Source: Candidatus Endomicrobiellum meruensis (GTDB lineage: Bacteria; Elusimicrobiota; Endomicrobiia; Endomicrobiales; Endomicrobiaceae). Taken from it: a stretch of 47,271 nt of DNA. The notes under the pieces are model-generated. The model worked only from the letters and a program-made list of their open reading frames with translations, had not been told where the DNA came from and ran no database searches. The stretch lies in assembly GCA_031282625.1 (NCBI GenBank), contig JAITDI010000023.1, positions 1-47,271 on the forward strand, read 5' to 3'. Positions 16,185 to 24,575 of the stretch are shown here, piece after piece; within the stretch, counting starts at the first letter, position 1, and every line of letters starts with the position of its first letter. Made by a program: the position numbers and the translations under genes.

Positions 16185-16408
16185 TATACAAAATTGCATG
16201 TTTAAGTTTGACTTTAGGGTTAGGATTTATATAAAATAGAATTTCAAGCAAGCATTTTGTTTGCATTATATGTTTGATTGTGAAAATTTTTCTTCCGACT
16301 TCTATCCTATCCAAGCAAACATTAATATTAGATGTGTTATATGTAATTATCCAATTGTCAGGGTGTTTTATTAGTTGATTTTTAATGATTTTTAATTTTT
16401 TAGCCTTG
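16168..16408 (-). pseudogene. Possible gene remnant upstream of the U32 pseudogene
   Basis: A minus-strand frame open for about 80 codons without a start codon, reading ...HPDNWIITYNTSNINV...RIEVGRKIFTIKHI... and ending in NGFYE at a TAA (16170-16168) that overlaps the U32 ATG. The overlap is what an operon neighbour would leave. I do not recognise the family; the frame may also be open by chance in AT-rich DNA. Apart from this I see nothing else in the gap before pyk. Confidence 0.3.
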
Positions 16409-16435
16409 ATAAATGGTAAAATAAAGGAGTAGCAG

Positions 16436-17458
16436 GTGAATAAAGTGGGTATAGTTTGTACAATGGGACCAGCAATACGTTCCCTTGAAATTTTGAAGAA
16501 TCTAGCTAATAGCGGTATAGCTATAGTAAGGCTTAATTTCTCACACGGGACTTTTGCGGAGTATGAAAAAGATATTTCTTTAGTAAGAAGTTTGAACGAA
16601 GAGTATAAGAAAGATATAAAAATTCTTGCCGATTTGGAAGGTCACAGAATAAGAGTCGGTAAAATTGAAGGTGGGAAAGTAGAATTAAAGAAAGGTCAAC
16701 AGCTTATTCTTAATAATAAAGATATAGTAGGAACCAGTAAAGAAATTTCAATAGACTATCTAAATCCTCTTACAGATATTACAAAAGGTCTTACAATTTT
16801 TATAGATGATGGAAACCTTGTATTAAAAGTTTTATCTTCAAAAGAAGATGAGCTTGTTACTGAAGTTCAGATGGACTATGTTTTAAAAACTCATAAAGGT
16901 GTAAACATTCCTGATACAAAACTAAAATTTAAACCTTTGGAAGATAAAGACCTTAAAGGTTTGCTTTTTGCTTTGGGTCAAAATGTTGATTATGTGGCAA
17001 ATTCTTTTGTTAGAAATGCTGCTGACATGCAGCCCATAATAGATATAATAAAAGAACAGAAAGCTAAATGTAAACTTGTAGCTAAAATTGAAGATATATC
17101 TGGAATCAATAATATTGATGAAATTCTTAATGTTGTTGACGGAATAATGGTTGCTAGAGGTGACATGGGCGTGTCTTTGCCTCTTTATTCTGTGCCTATA
17201 ATGCAAAAATACATAATAAAGAAATGCAAATCTCACAATAAGTTTGTAATTACGGCTACGCAAATGTTGGAAAGTATGATTAAAAATCCTGTGCCTACAA
17301 GAGCAGAAGTCAGCGATGTGGCTAATGCGGTTTTGGACGGAACTGACTATACAATGCTTTCAGCTGAAACATCAGTAGGGCATTATCCTGAGAAAGCTGT
17401 TGCTATGATGGGTAATGTTATAAAGTACACATTGGAAAATAAATCAAAGATAGTTTAG
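16436..17458 (+). CDS. pyk: Pyruvate kinase, short form lacking the C-terminal domain
   Basis: Converts phosphoenolpyruvate and ADP to pyruvate and ATP. Seen: RLNFSHG near 32-38, catalytic Lys in KLVAKIED, MVARGDMGV, and ATQMLESMI...PTRAEVSDVANAVLDGTD...LSAET. The protein has 340 residues and ends right after the barrel; standard enzymes have 470 or more because of a C-terminal domain that binds effectors. The usual DLKGPKIR reads DLEGHRIR, changing two conserved residues. No relic of the missing domain is visible downstream; a terminator begins 17 bases after the stop. The GTG start has AAAGGAG six bases upstream. Confidence 0.88.
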   Translation: MNKVGIVCTMGPAIRSLEILKNLANSGIAIVRLNFSHGTFAEYEKDISLVRSLNEEYKKDIKILADLEGHRIRVGKIEGGKVELKKGQQLILNNKDIVGTSKEISIDYLNPLTDITKGLTIFIDDGNLVLKVLSSKEDELVTEVQMDYVLKTHKGVNIPDTKLKFKPLEDKDLKGLLFALGQNVDYVANSFVRNAADMQPIIDIIKEQKAKCKLVAKIEDISGINNIDEILNVVDGIMVARGDMGVSLPLYSVPIMQKYIIKKCKSHNKFVITATQMLESMIKNPVPTRAEVSDVANAVLDGTDYTMLSAETSVGHYPEKAVAMMGNVIKYTLENKSKIV

Positions 17459-17474
17459 CTTTTTTATACAAAGA

Positions 17475-17528
17475 GCGCCTGTCGTTATAATATTAGTTTT
17501 TGCTAATTTTTCGGCAGGCTATTTTTTT
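17475..17528 (+). terminator. Terminator after pyruvate kinase
   Basis: Outer stem GCCTGTCG (17477-17484) / CGGCAGGC (17512-17519) with one G-T pair, containing a small inner TTAG/CTAA pairing, followed by seven T. It ends 20 bases before the ZIP start, so it separates the two genes. Confidence 0.8.
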
Positions 17529-17547
17529 GATTAGATTGGGAGAAAAA

Positions 17548-18258
17548 ATGGGAATTGTTTATTCCTTGATAGCTGCAAGCGCGGCGATGGTGGGGACTTT
17601 AATAATTTTAACATTTCATAAATGGTCTGAAAGAAATTCTTTTCTTATAATAAATTTTGCAGCTGGCGTTATGCTTACTCTTGCTTTTACTCATTTAATA
17701 CCGGAGGGATTTGAGTTAAATTCCAATACGATGTTTTATGTCTTAATTGGGTTTTTGGTTATGTTTTTTTTGCAATTTATTGTTTTATTCCACCCATGCC
17801 ACGATCATGAGTGCCACACTCACACGCATATAGCTTCTGTTGTAGGTTTATCTCTACATTCAATTATTGATGGACTTATGATAGCCATTGGCTTTGAGGC
17901 TAATGCGGAATTAGGAATTCTTACAACGCTTGCTATTTTGTTTCATAAACTTCCAGATGGAATAACTATTTCTGGAATTTTACTTCATAAAGGTACTTCT
18001 AAAAAGAAAATTTTCCTTTTTTCTCTTCTTACTGCATTATTTACGCCTCTTGGCACAATAGTCGGTCTCTGTTTGTTTAAAGGAATGTCCTTACATATGG
18101 TAGGGGCATTTTTAGGAATAACGGCAGGGGTTTTTATTTTTCTTTCAGCTTCAGATTTGATACCGGAAACACATAAGTCAAAGGATAAAATTACGTCACT
18201 TATGTTGTTTGCAGGAGTGTTTGTTGTTCTTGCTGTAGAACGTATAATAGGACATTGA
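17548..18258 (+). CDS. ZIP-family divalent metal transporter
   Basis: Inner-membrane importer of Zn2+ or similar ions. The 236-residue protein has about eight membrane segments, a His-rich cytoplasmic loop (HPCHDHECHTHTH near 87-99), and the two ZIP metal-site helices LSLHSIIDG and LFHKLPDG. I chose ATG 17548 because GGGAGA precedes it; an earlier in-frame TTG at 17500 lies inside the pyk terminator. Metal specificity is not determinable; ZIP members also carry Fe or Mn. It is followed 40 bases later by the RecB-like nuclease gene. Confidence 0.9.
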   Translation: MGIVYSLIAASAAMVGTLIILTFHKWSERNSFLIINFAAGVMLTLAFTHLIPEGFELNSNTMFYVLIGFLVMFFLQFIVLFHPCHDHECHTHTHIASVVGLSLHSIIDGLMIAIGFEANAELGILTTLAILFHKLPDGITISGILLHKGTSKKKIFLFSLLTALFTPLGTIVGLCLFKGMSLHMVGAFLGITAGVFIFLSASDLIPETHKSKDKITSLMLFAGVFVVLAVERIIGH

Positions 18259-18298
18259 TTTATAATATTATGATAAGTGGTTTTGGAGATTTTAAACA

Positions 18299-19192
18299 AT
18301 GAAGAACGAAATAAAGAAGTTTCCATATACCGATATTTTGGGTTGGTCTATATCAAGGTATGACAGATTCTCAAACTGTAAACGTCAATATTTCTACGAT
18401 TATTATGCAAAGCATGATAAAGAAAATCCTCTTGAGAAAATTGTATTTTTAAAGAGTTTAACTTCAAAAGCTTTGGAAATAGGAAATATTGTCCATGATG
18501 TTATAAGAGACATGCTTCAAAGATTTCAAAAGAGCTCAAAACCAATAAACAAAGATAAATTTTTTAAATATGCGTTTAATATGACTCAAGAATATTGTGG
18601 TGCTAAAACTTTCTTTGAACATTATTACAATGGTGATTTAATTCTCGTTCAAGAAATATACTCAAAAGTTAAAAATATACTTGAGAATTTTTTAAACAGC
18701 TCTCGTTTTTCCTGGATTGAGAAAAACGCCGTTCCCAAAAGCTCAGAGTGGGTTATAGAGCCTGCAGGTTTTGGAGAAACAAGAATAAATAATTATAAAG
18801 CGTTTTGCAAAGTAGATTTTTTATTTCCCATAGGAGATAAAATATATATTATAGATTGGAAAACCGGCAAATGTGACGATGTTAAACATTCAAAGCAATT
18901 GACTGGATACTCTCTGTGGGCAAACTACCATTTTGAAAAGAAAGCTACAGATATTGTGCCAATGATTGTATATCTTTATCCTGAATACAAAGAAAAAAAT
19001 GTAAAAATCAATGATATATCTGTATCTGAATTTGCAAATACTGTAGAATTAGAGACAAAAGATATGTATGAGTATTTGATTGATATTGAGAAAAACATAC
19101 CTAAAGATAAAAAAGAGTTTCCTGTTACCTGTAACACGTTTTTTTGTAAATACTGCAATTATAAAGAAATTTGCCGCGCAAGCAAATTTTAA
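18299..19192 (+). CDS. Stand-alone RecB-like PD-(D/E)XK nuclease with Fe-S cysteines
   Basis: A 297-residue protein with the nuclease features of the RecB/AddB/Cas4 group: KVDFLFPIGDKIYIIDWKTG carries the two acidic residues and DWK, and KQLTGY is the QxxxY motif. Cys27 plus a C-terminal Cys283-x2-Cys286-x5-Cys292 reproduce the four-Cys iron-sulfur staple of AddB and Cas4. No helicase domain is present and no cas genes are near, so it is either a single-domain DNA exonuclease or a partner of an unlinked helicase. A weak start context precedes the ATG. The histidine kinase begins 26 bases later. Confidence 0.85.
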   Translation: MKNEIKKFPYTDILGWSISRYDRFSNCKRQYFYDYYAKHDKENPLEKIVFLKSLTSKALEIGNIVHDVIRDMLQRFQKSSKPINKDKFFKYAFNMTQEYCGAKTFFEHYYNGDLILVQEIYSKVKNILENFLNSSRFSWIEKNAVPKSSEWVIEPAGFGETRINNYKAFCKVDFLFPIGDKIYIIDWKTGKCDDVKHSKQLTGYSLWANYHFEKKATDIVPMIVYLYPEYKEKNVKINDISVSEFANTVELETKDMYEYLIDIEKNIPKDKKEFPVTCNTFFCKYCNYKEICRASKF

Positions 19193-19218
19193 AATTGATT
19201 CATTTTATCGGGCATTAA

Positions 19219-22200
19219 ATGGATTTCCTTGGTAAAAACTATAATTATATACTTTTTATTTCTGCATGGTCATATATATTTCTTGCTTTGTCTTGTTTTA
19301 TTGGACAAAGAACAAAATTAAATAAGATTTCATATCATTGGTTTATTTTATTTGCCGTTTGTAAAGCATTTGTTAAGTTTATAGAGACCTTCTCATACGG
19401 TGATGTTATTTCAAACTCACTTCTATCAGCCATATATTGGCTTTTGGTTTATGTCTGCGATATTTTTCTGTTTCTCGGAGCAGAAGTCGCATATTTAAAA
19501 ATCTCTAAACGCAGCAGTGTAATAAAGTATTCTATATTTCCGCTAATTGTTATCCCTTTGATTGGATATTGTTTTTACGGTATTGTCGTATTTAAAATGC
19601 TTGTGTTTATTTGTTTTTTTGTTACGGCTTGGATTCTTATTTTGCTTATAGAGTACAGATATTACAAAGTTGCTTCTGAACAGAAGAACAAAATCTTGGC
19701 GATAATTATCTGTTCGGCGTTTTTTGGTATTAATGTGTGCATTTTAAAAATTTTAATATTTCTGAATGTAGATTCTACAGAAATATTTGCTATGATGCGG
19801 ATGATAATAGCTTGTTCGGCGTTTGCAATATCAAATTTAATTTTCAAATATTTTAAAATCTTAAAAGAGAAGAATGTAAAAATATACGATTATATTCCGT
19901 TTTATTGGAAACACATTCCTTTGGCTTCTATTTTAGTTTTATTGTTTCTCTTAGGATTCTTCTTTTCCAATTATCTTGAAACAGATGCAAAAAATACGAT
20001 TGTAGAAAATACAGATTCAGCAACTACAGATATACTTGGAACATCTTCAATTATTTTTGAGAAAATAGATCAAATATCCAAATCTTTATCCAATTCGCCA
20101 TTTTTAAAAGAATCTTTGTCTAATCCATCTTCTGATAATATTCCTAGAATTGCCAAAATGCTAAATGCATATAAAAATAGTTTTGATGTTTCCTTAGTGT
20201 GTGTTTTGGACATGGATAGTAAAATTGTTTTCTATTCAAATTATCTGGATATGAATTTCTCACAAAAAAATAAAATATATAATGAAAACGCAAAATTTTT
20301 TAAACATTTGAAAACATTGATTAAAAATAAAGCTCTTATTAAGGAAAATAGTTATATAAACGATAGCTCTTTTTACTGTGCTTATGTAATTAATAATAGC
20401 TATGGCAAAGATGGTATTGTTTTTGTAAAAGATTCAGTACTTGGGATTGTTAAGAAATTAAATGAGTTTGATAATGCTTTTATAATAAATGAGCGTGGTA
20501 GAATTTTAATATCTGGCGAAGAAAACGCAAGTGTTAAAAATTTATGGAACCCTGATGGTGTGTTTGGAAAAAGAAAGTCTTTGCTATTATCAGAAGTAGG
20601 AGATAAAGATATTATTTCAATAAATAACAAACAGTTTTATGTGTCAAAAAAATTCTTAAATAGAGAAAAATGGTCTGTAGTAAAGTTAACGCATTTAGGC
20701 ACTATAAGTCAGTCTAAATCTTTAGGGTATTTGATAACGAGCGCTTTGGTAGTTATATTGCTCTTGATATCTTATTCAATAAATCAGTCCAATAAAGTTT
20801 TAGCCTTGGCATTATTGCACCAGGATATTTTGGATTCTGCAAAATCTATAATTATACTTTCAACAGATTTGCAAGGCAGAATAGTGGTTTGTGGTGGTGG
20901 GACTCGCATTTTAACTGGTTATGATATTGAAGAGCTTATTCAGACAGATTTTTCTGAAATAATATTTTTTGATAAAAATAAAAAATCCATAACATTTAAC
21001 AAAGCTGTAAGTTCAGAAAGAAAAAGTGGTCTTGAATGGCTTTGCCGCAGAAAAGACGGAACATATATAGATGTTCTTATGTATATTATTCCTCAATTTT
21101 CTGTTTCTGGGAAAGTGATTGGCTATATTTTCTCGGGTCTTGATATAACAGAGACAAAGAAAGCCGAAAAAGCTCTTGAAGAGCAGTTTCAGTTTTTGCA
21201 ATCTTTATTGGATAATATTCCAGTGGCTGTTTACTATAAAGACGCGCAAATGCGTTTAACAGGCTGCAATAAAGCGTTTGAAGAAATAATATCGCACTCA
21301 AAGAGCGAAATAATAGGGAATTCAACCGAATATTTATTTTCTGATCAAAAAGACATATTATTTTCAATGAAAACTGATTTACAAATATCAAAAGATATGA
21401 AGCCAATTTCCTACGAACTACCAGTATCTTTATCAGATAAGGGAATAAAAAATTTGATTTTCTATAAGGCAGCGTTTAAAAATATTGATGGAAAATTTGG
21501 AGGAATAATAGGAGTTTTGTTAGATGTAACTGAAGAGCGAAAAATACAGATTGAAAGAGATAGTCTTCAAGCCTCATTGATACAAAAAAATAAATTAGCC
21601 GCGCTTGGAGAACTTGCAGGAAGCATATCTCATGAGTTAAACAATCCTTTAAGTATTATTATAGGATTTGCTCAAGTGTTATCCAGAAATAAAAAACTTG
21701 ACAGCGAAACCAAAAAAGGACTTAAAAATATTTATGACGCTGCTTTAAGAAGCCAAAAGATTATTAAAAATATGCTTGAATTTGCAAGAACGAATTCAGC
21801 AGATATTCTCAAGATAGATTTAAATAATGTTGTGGAGTCCACTTTGCTTATAATTGAAAAAGGTTTTGCCAAAGCTGGAATAGAAATTATTAAAGATTTA
21901 ATAAAATTTCCTATTTTTGTTAAATCAAACGCTATGCAAATGCAGCAAGTAATCTTAAATATTTTACTGAATGCTAAAGACGCTATGCCTAACGGAGGAA
22001 AAATTACTATAAAAAGTGAGGAGGAAGGCGGCAATTATGTTTTGAGCGTCTCTGATACAGGATCTGGAATCGCTCCCGAAATTCTTTCTAAAATATTTGA
22101 CCCATTTTTCACGACAAAAGAAACGGGCAAAGGCACAGGTCTTGGTTTATCAATATGTTATGGCATAGTAAAAAATTTGAAAGGAGAAATATCGGTTAAG

Positions 22201-22254
22201 AGTGTTATAGGAAAAGGTACGACTTTCTATATAAAATTTCCGATACTAAAATGA
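19219..22254 (+). CDS. Large membrane hybrid-sensor-type histidine kinase (7TM-like, extracytoplasmic, two PAS domains)
   Basis: A 1011-residue orphan sensor kinase. Order: about seven membrane segments (residues 8-215), another at about 232-252, an extracytoplasmic region of some 250 residues, probably Cache-like, a membrane segment at about 502-522, PAS 1 (535-655), PAS 2 (660-780), then the HisKA domain with phospho-acceptor His805 in SHELNNP, and the ATPase with N-box [30 protein letters not shown] and GTGLGL. No receiver domain and no response regulator gene are in the window. It overlaps rmuC by four bases. What it senses is unknown. Confidence 0.92.
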   Translation: MDFLGKNYNYILFISAWSYIFLALSCFIGQRTKLNKISYHWFILFAVCKAFVKFIETFSYGDVISNSLLSAIYWLLVYVCDIFLFLGAEVAYLKISKRSSVIKYSIFPLIVIPLIGYCFYGIVVFKMLVFICFFVTAWILILLIEYRYYKVASEQKNKILAIIICSAFFGINVCILKILIFLNVDSTEIFAMMRMIIACSAFAISNLIFKYFKILKEKNVKIYDYIPFYWKHIPLASILVLLFLLGFFFSNYLETDAKNTIVENTDSATTDILGTSSIIFEKIDQISKSLSNSPFLKESLSNPSSDNIPRIAKMLNAYKNSFDVSLVCVLDMDSKIVFYSNYLDMNFSQKNKIYNENAKFFKHLKTLIKNKALIKENSYINDSSFYCAYVINNSYGKDGIVFVKDSVLGIVKKLNEFDNAFIINERGRILISGEENASVKNLWNPDGVFGKRKSLLLSEVGDKDIISINNKQFYVSKKFLNREKWSVVKLTHLGTISQSKSLGYLITSALVVILLLISYSINQSNKVLALALLHQDILDSAKSIIILSTDLQGRIVVCGGGTRILTGYDIEELIQTDFSEIIFFDKNKKSITFNKAVSSERKSGLEWLCRRKDGTYIDVLMYIIPQFSVSGKVIGYIFSGLDITETKKAEKALEEQFQFLQSLLDNIPVAVYYKDAQMRLTGCNKAFEEIISHSKSEIIGNSTEYLFSDQKDILFSMKTDLQISKDMKPISYELPVSLSDKGIKNLIFYKAAFKNIDGKFGGIIGVLLDVTEERKIQIERDSLQASLIQKNKLAALGELAGSISHELNNPLSIIIGFAQVLSRNKKLDSETKKGLKNIYDAALRSQKIIKNMLEFARTNSADILKIDLNNVVESTLLIIEKGFAKAGIEIIKDLIKFPIFVKSNAMQMQQVILNILLNAKDAMPNGGKITIKSEEEGGNYVLSVSDTGSGIAPEILSKIFDPFFTTKETGKGTGLGLSICYGIVKNLKGEISVKSVIGKGTTFYIKFPILK

Positions 22255-23432
22255 ATATGAGTGCGATTTTATATATTTTAATTGGAATTATCGCTGGAGT
22301 TTCTTTTTATCTGCACAAGTATATGGCGATTGTAAAAGATAATGCTGCTAAAGAACAGAAGATAAAAGATTTAGAGGAAAATATCAAAAGACAATTGGGC
22401 ATAAACGATTCTTTGAAAATAGAATTTGAGAATATTGCTTCAAAAGTTTTAGAGGAAAAAAATGCGAAAATTAGGGACTTGAATAAAACTTCTTTGGAAA
22501 ATGTAGTCGCACCATTTAAAGTAAAAATTGATGAGTTTAAAAACAAGGTTGAAAATCTCCAGATATATGAAGCAGAAAAAATATCTGGATTACAGAAAGA
22601 ATTGGAAAAATTGATTAATCTTAATAAGCAGATAAGCGAAGAAGCCAATAATCTTGCAGGAGCCTTAAAAGGTGAGAATAAATTACAAGGGATATGGGGA
22701 GAGCTTACTTTAGAGAGAATTTTTGAGTATGCAGGCATGATAGAAGGTGTGCATTATAATTCTCAAGAGCAGTTTAAAGAAGAAAGCGGAAGAAAGATTC
22801 CAGATTATATAGTTAACTTGCCCGATGGAAAGCGCATAGTTGTTGACGCAAAAACATCTTTAGGAGCTTACGAAAAATATTATAATTCTCAAAATGAAGC
22901 TGATAAAAAGATTTATTTAAAAGAGCATTCCGTAAGTATAAAAAAACACATTGATGAACTTGCGGAAAAAGATTATGCCAATTTGCAAGGACTTAGCCAA
23001 CCTGAATATGTTTTAATGTTTGTGCCTATAGAAGGCGCTGTTTCTCTGGCAGTTGCAGATAAGCCAGATTTAGTAGGCTATGCATTTAAGAAAAATATTA
23101 TAATAGTTACACCTTCAACGCTTTTAGCTACTCTAAAAACCGTTGAGTATATTTGGCGTCAAGAAAACCAGAAAAAAAATGTTCTTGAAATAGCCAAAGT
23201 AGGAGGAAATCTTTACGATAAATTTGTAACTTTTGCTGAAATTTTGCTTGATGTCAATAGAAAAATAACAGAAGCAAAAGACAAGACGGAAGAAGCCTTA
23301 AAAAGGCTTTCTTCTTCTGATAAGAAAGGTGACAGTTTGGTGGCAAGGGCTCAAAAGTTAAAAGAATTGGGATCTCCTACAAGCAAAGAGATTCCTAAAG
23401 ATTTGTTAAACGACACCAATAGCGTCATATAA
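22251..23432 (+). CDS. rmuC: DNA recombination protein RmuC
   Basis: RmuC limits inversion of short repeats and has a nuclease-like fold. The 393 residues show one N-terminal membrane helix (about 5-24), a long coiled-coil (25-150), and the RmuC domain with KLQGIWGELTLERIFE, the PD-ExK-like KRIVVDAKTSLGAYEKY, and EYVLMFVPIEGAVSLA. The start overlaps the kinase stop (ATGA). RNase H follows 12 bases downstream. Together with the RecB-like gene this places two nuclease-fold genes around a sensor kinase. Confidence 0.93.
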   Translation: MNMSAILYILIGIIAGVSFYLHKYMAIVKDNAAKEQKIKDLEENIKRQLGINDSLKIEFENIASKVLEEKNAKIRDLNKTSLENVVAPFKVKIDEFKNKVENLQIYEAEKISGLQKELEKLINLNKQISEEANNLAGALKGENKLQGIWGELTLERIFEYAGMIEGVHYNSQEQFKEESGRKIPDYIVNLPDGKRIVVDAKTSLGAYEKYYNSQNEADKKIYLKEHSVSIKKHIDELAEKDYANLQGLSQPEYVLMFVPIEGAVSLAVADKPDLVGYAFKKNIIIVTPSTLLATLKTVEYIWRQENQKKNVLEIAKVGGNLYDKFVTFAEILLDVNRKITEAKDKTEEALKRLSSSDKKGDSLVARAQKLKELGSPTSKEIPKDLLNDTNSVI

Positions 23433-23444
23433 GTTGAGGAGAAA

Positions 23445-24146
23445 ATGAACGTACAGAAAACAACATTGTATAAAAACGAACTTAAAAACAAAGCACTAGA
23501 ACTTAAAGAAGAATTTGATAAAAAGGATTTAGAGCTTATTTTTGATGATAATTCTTTTAAAGATTATCTTGTAAAGATTGTTGTTAAAACAAAAAAAGGA
23601 ATAACAAAAGGAAATTTGTTTATCTATTATAAACCGACAAAAGATACATATTCTTTGAAACGACAAATAAAAGACGTCCAAACAGATTTGTTTATAGATT
23701 CATTATGGAACAAACTCAACGGTTCAGAAATTTATACAGCTAAGAGCGGTATTTACGAAGCGTTTGTTGACGGTTCCTATATTAATGGAACTACAGGTTA
23801 CGGTGCTGTCATTTATCTAGGCGATGAAATAAAGGCAGAACTTTCAGGAACGGTTCCCAATACGCAATTTAGACAATTTGGCGGTGAATTGAAATCTGTT
23901 ATTGAAACTTTAAAATGGTGCGATGAAAACAATGTTAAAAAGATAAGAATCAACTATGACTATGATGGAATAGAAAAATTTGCATCGGGCAAATGGAAAT
24001 CTGGCAACGAACTTTCAAAAGATTACATAAATTTTATTCGTCAAACAAATGTGGAAATTGAGTGGCGGCATATAAAAAGCCATACGGGTAATATAAAAAA
24101 TAATAAAGTTGATTTACTAGCAAAACGTGCAGCAAGCAAGCTGTAA
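23445..24146 (+). CDS. RNase H-fold protein with unusual N-terminal domain
   Basis: The C-terminal 130 residues are an RNase HI domain: Asp109 (FVDGSY), Glu148 (GGELKSV), Asp172 or 174 (NYDYDG), His213 (KSHTG) and Asp223 (NKVDLLAK) supply the full acidic active site plus the handle-region His. It likely cleaves RNA in RNA-DNA hybrids. The first 100 residues are Lys-rich, alpha/beta-like, and do not look like the hybrid-binding domain of eukaryotic RNase H1 that I know; I do not recognise it. GAGGAG precedes the ATG. It follows rmuC closely. Confidence 0.85.
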   Translation: MNVQKTTLYKNELKNKALELKEEFDKKDLELIFDDNSFKDYLVKIVVKTKKGITKGNLFIYYKPTKDTYSLKRQIKDVQTDLFIDSLWNKLNGSEIYTAKSGIYEAFVDGSYINGTTGYGAVIYLGDEIKAELSGTVPNTQFRQFGGELKSVIETLKWCDENNVKKIRINYDYDGIEKFASGKWKSGNELSKDYINFIRQTNVEIEWRHIKSHTGNIKNNKVDLLAKRAASKL

Positions 24147-24191
24147 TTTGTATAATTATTTGTTATTATTTCTTTCAAGGGAGGATAAAAC

Positions 24192-24524
24192 ATGTCAAAC
24201 TTGAAAAACGCGTTTTATGCAAGTGTGGGTCTTGTGCTAAAGAGTAAAGATAAAGTTGAAGCTGCGGCAAGAAAGTTTGTTAAAGACAACAAACTTGAGG
24301 TTGCGGAAGGGAAAAAGTTTATAGACAAAACAGTTAAACACGTGGAGTCTGCGAAAAAGGACTTATCAAAAAAGATTAACGGAGCTGTAAAAAATGCGGT
24401 TGATAAAATGGGCTTTATAACCCATAAGGAAGTAAAAGCGATAAAAGATGAATTGCATCATTTAAAAAGACAGTTGATCCAACCTAACAGATCTAAATCA
24501 AAAGTCAAAAAAAAGAAAAAGTAA
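24192..24524 (+). CDS. Small Lys-rich helical protein, phasin-like
   Basis: A 110-residue protein predicted to be almost wholly helical, with regular Lys/Ala/Val spacing (residues 1-90) and a C-terminal Lys-rich tail (KSKVKKKKK). It looks like the phasin/poly-hydroxyalkanoate granule family, especially AFYASVGLVLKSKDKVE and the HKEVKAIKDELHHLKRQL coiled-coil part. No PHA synthesis genes are near, so DNA or membrane binding through the basic tail is equally possible. GGGAGG lies eight bases before the ATG. A terminator follows. Confidence 0.7.
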   Translation: MSNLKNAFYASVGLVLKSKDKVEAAARKFVKDNKLEVAEGKKFIDKTVKHVESAKKDLSKKINGAVKNAVDKMGFITHKEVKAIKDELHHLKRQLIQPNRSKSKVKKKKK

Positions 24525-24532
24525 AGCTAAAC

Positions 24533-24575
24533 TAAAAGCCTTCGGCATGTATAACTTCATCGAAGGCTTTTTTTT
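24533..24575. terminator. Bidirectional terminator
   Basis: AAAAGCCTTCG (24534-24544) pairs with CGAAGGCTTTT (24561-24571) around a 16-base loop, with T-runs at the plus end and A-runs at the other. It serves the phasin-like gene and the convergent antiporter gene, whose stop codon it touches. Confidence 0.88.

Noticed and set aside
17500..17547. Earlier TTG start for the ZIP transporter
   Set aside because: The stretch lies in the pyruvate kinase terminator, and GGGAGA directs initiation at ATG 17548.
18299..19192. CRISPR Cas4
   Set aside because: The fold and Cys pattern fit Cas4, but there are no cas1/cas2 genes, no repeats array in the window, and the protein is longer than typical Cas4.
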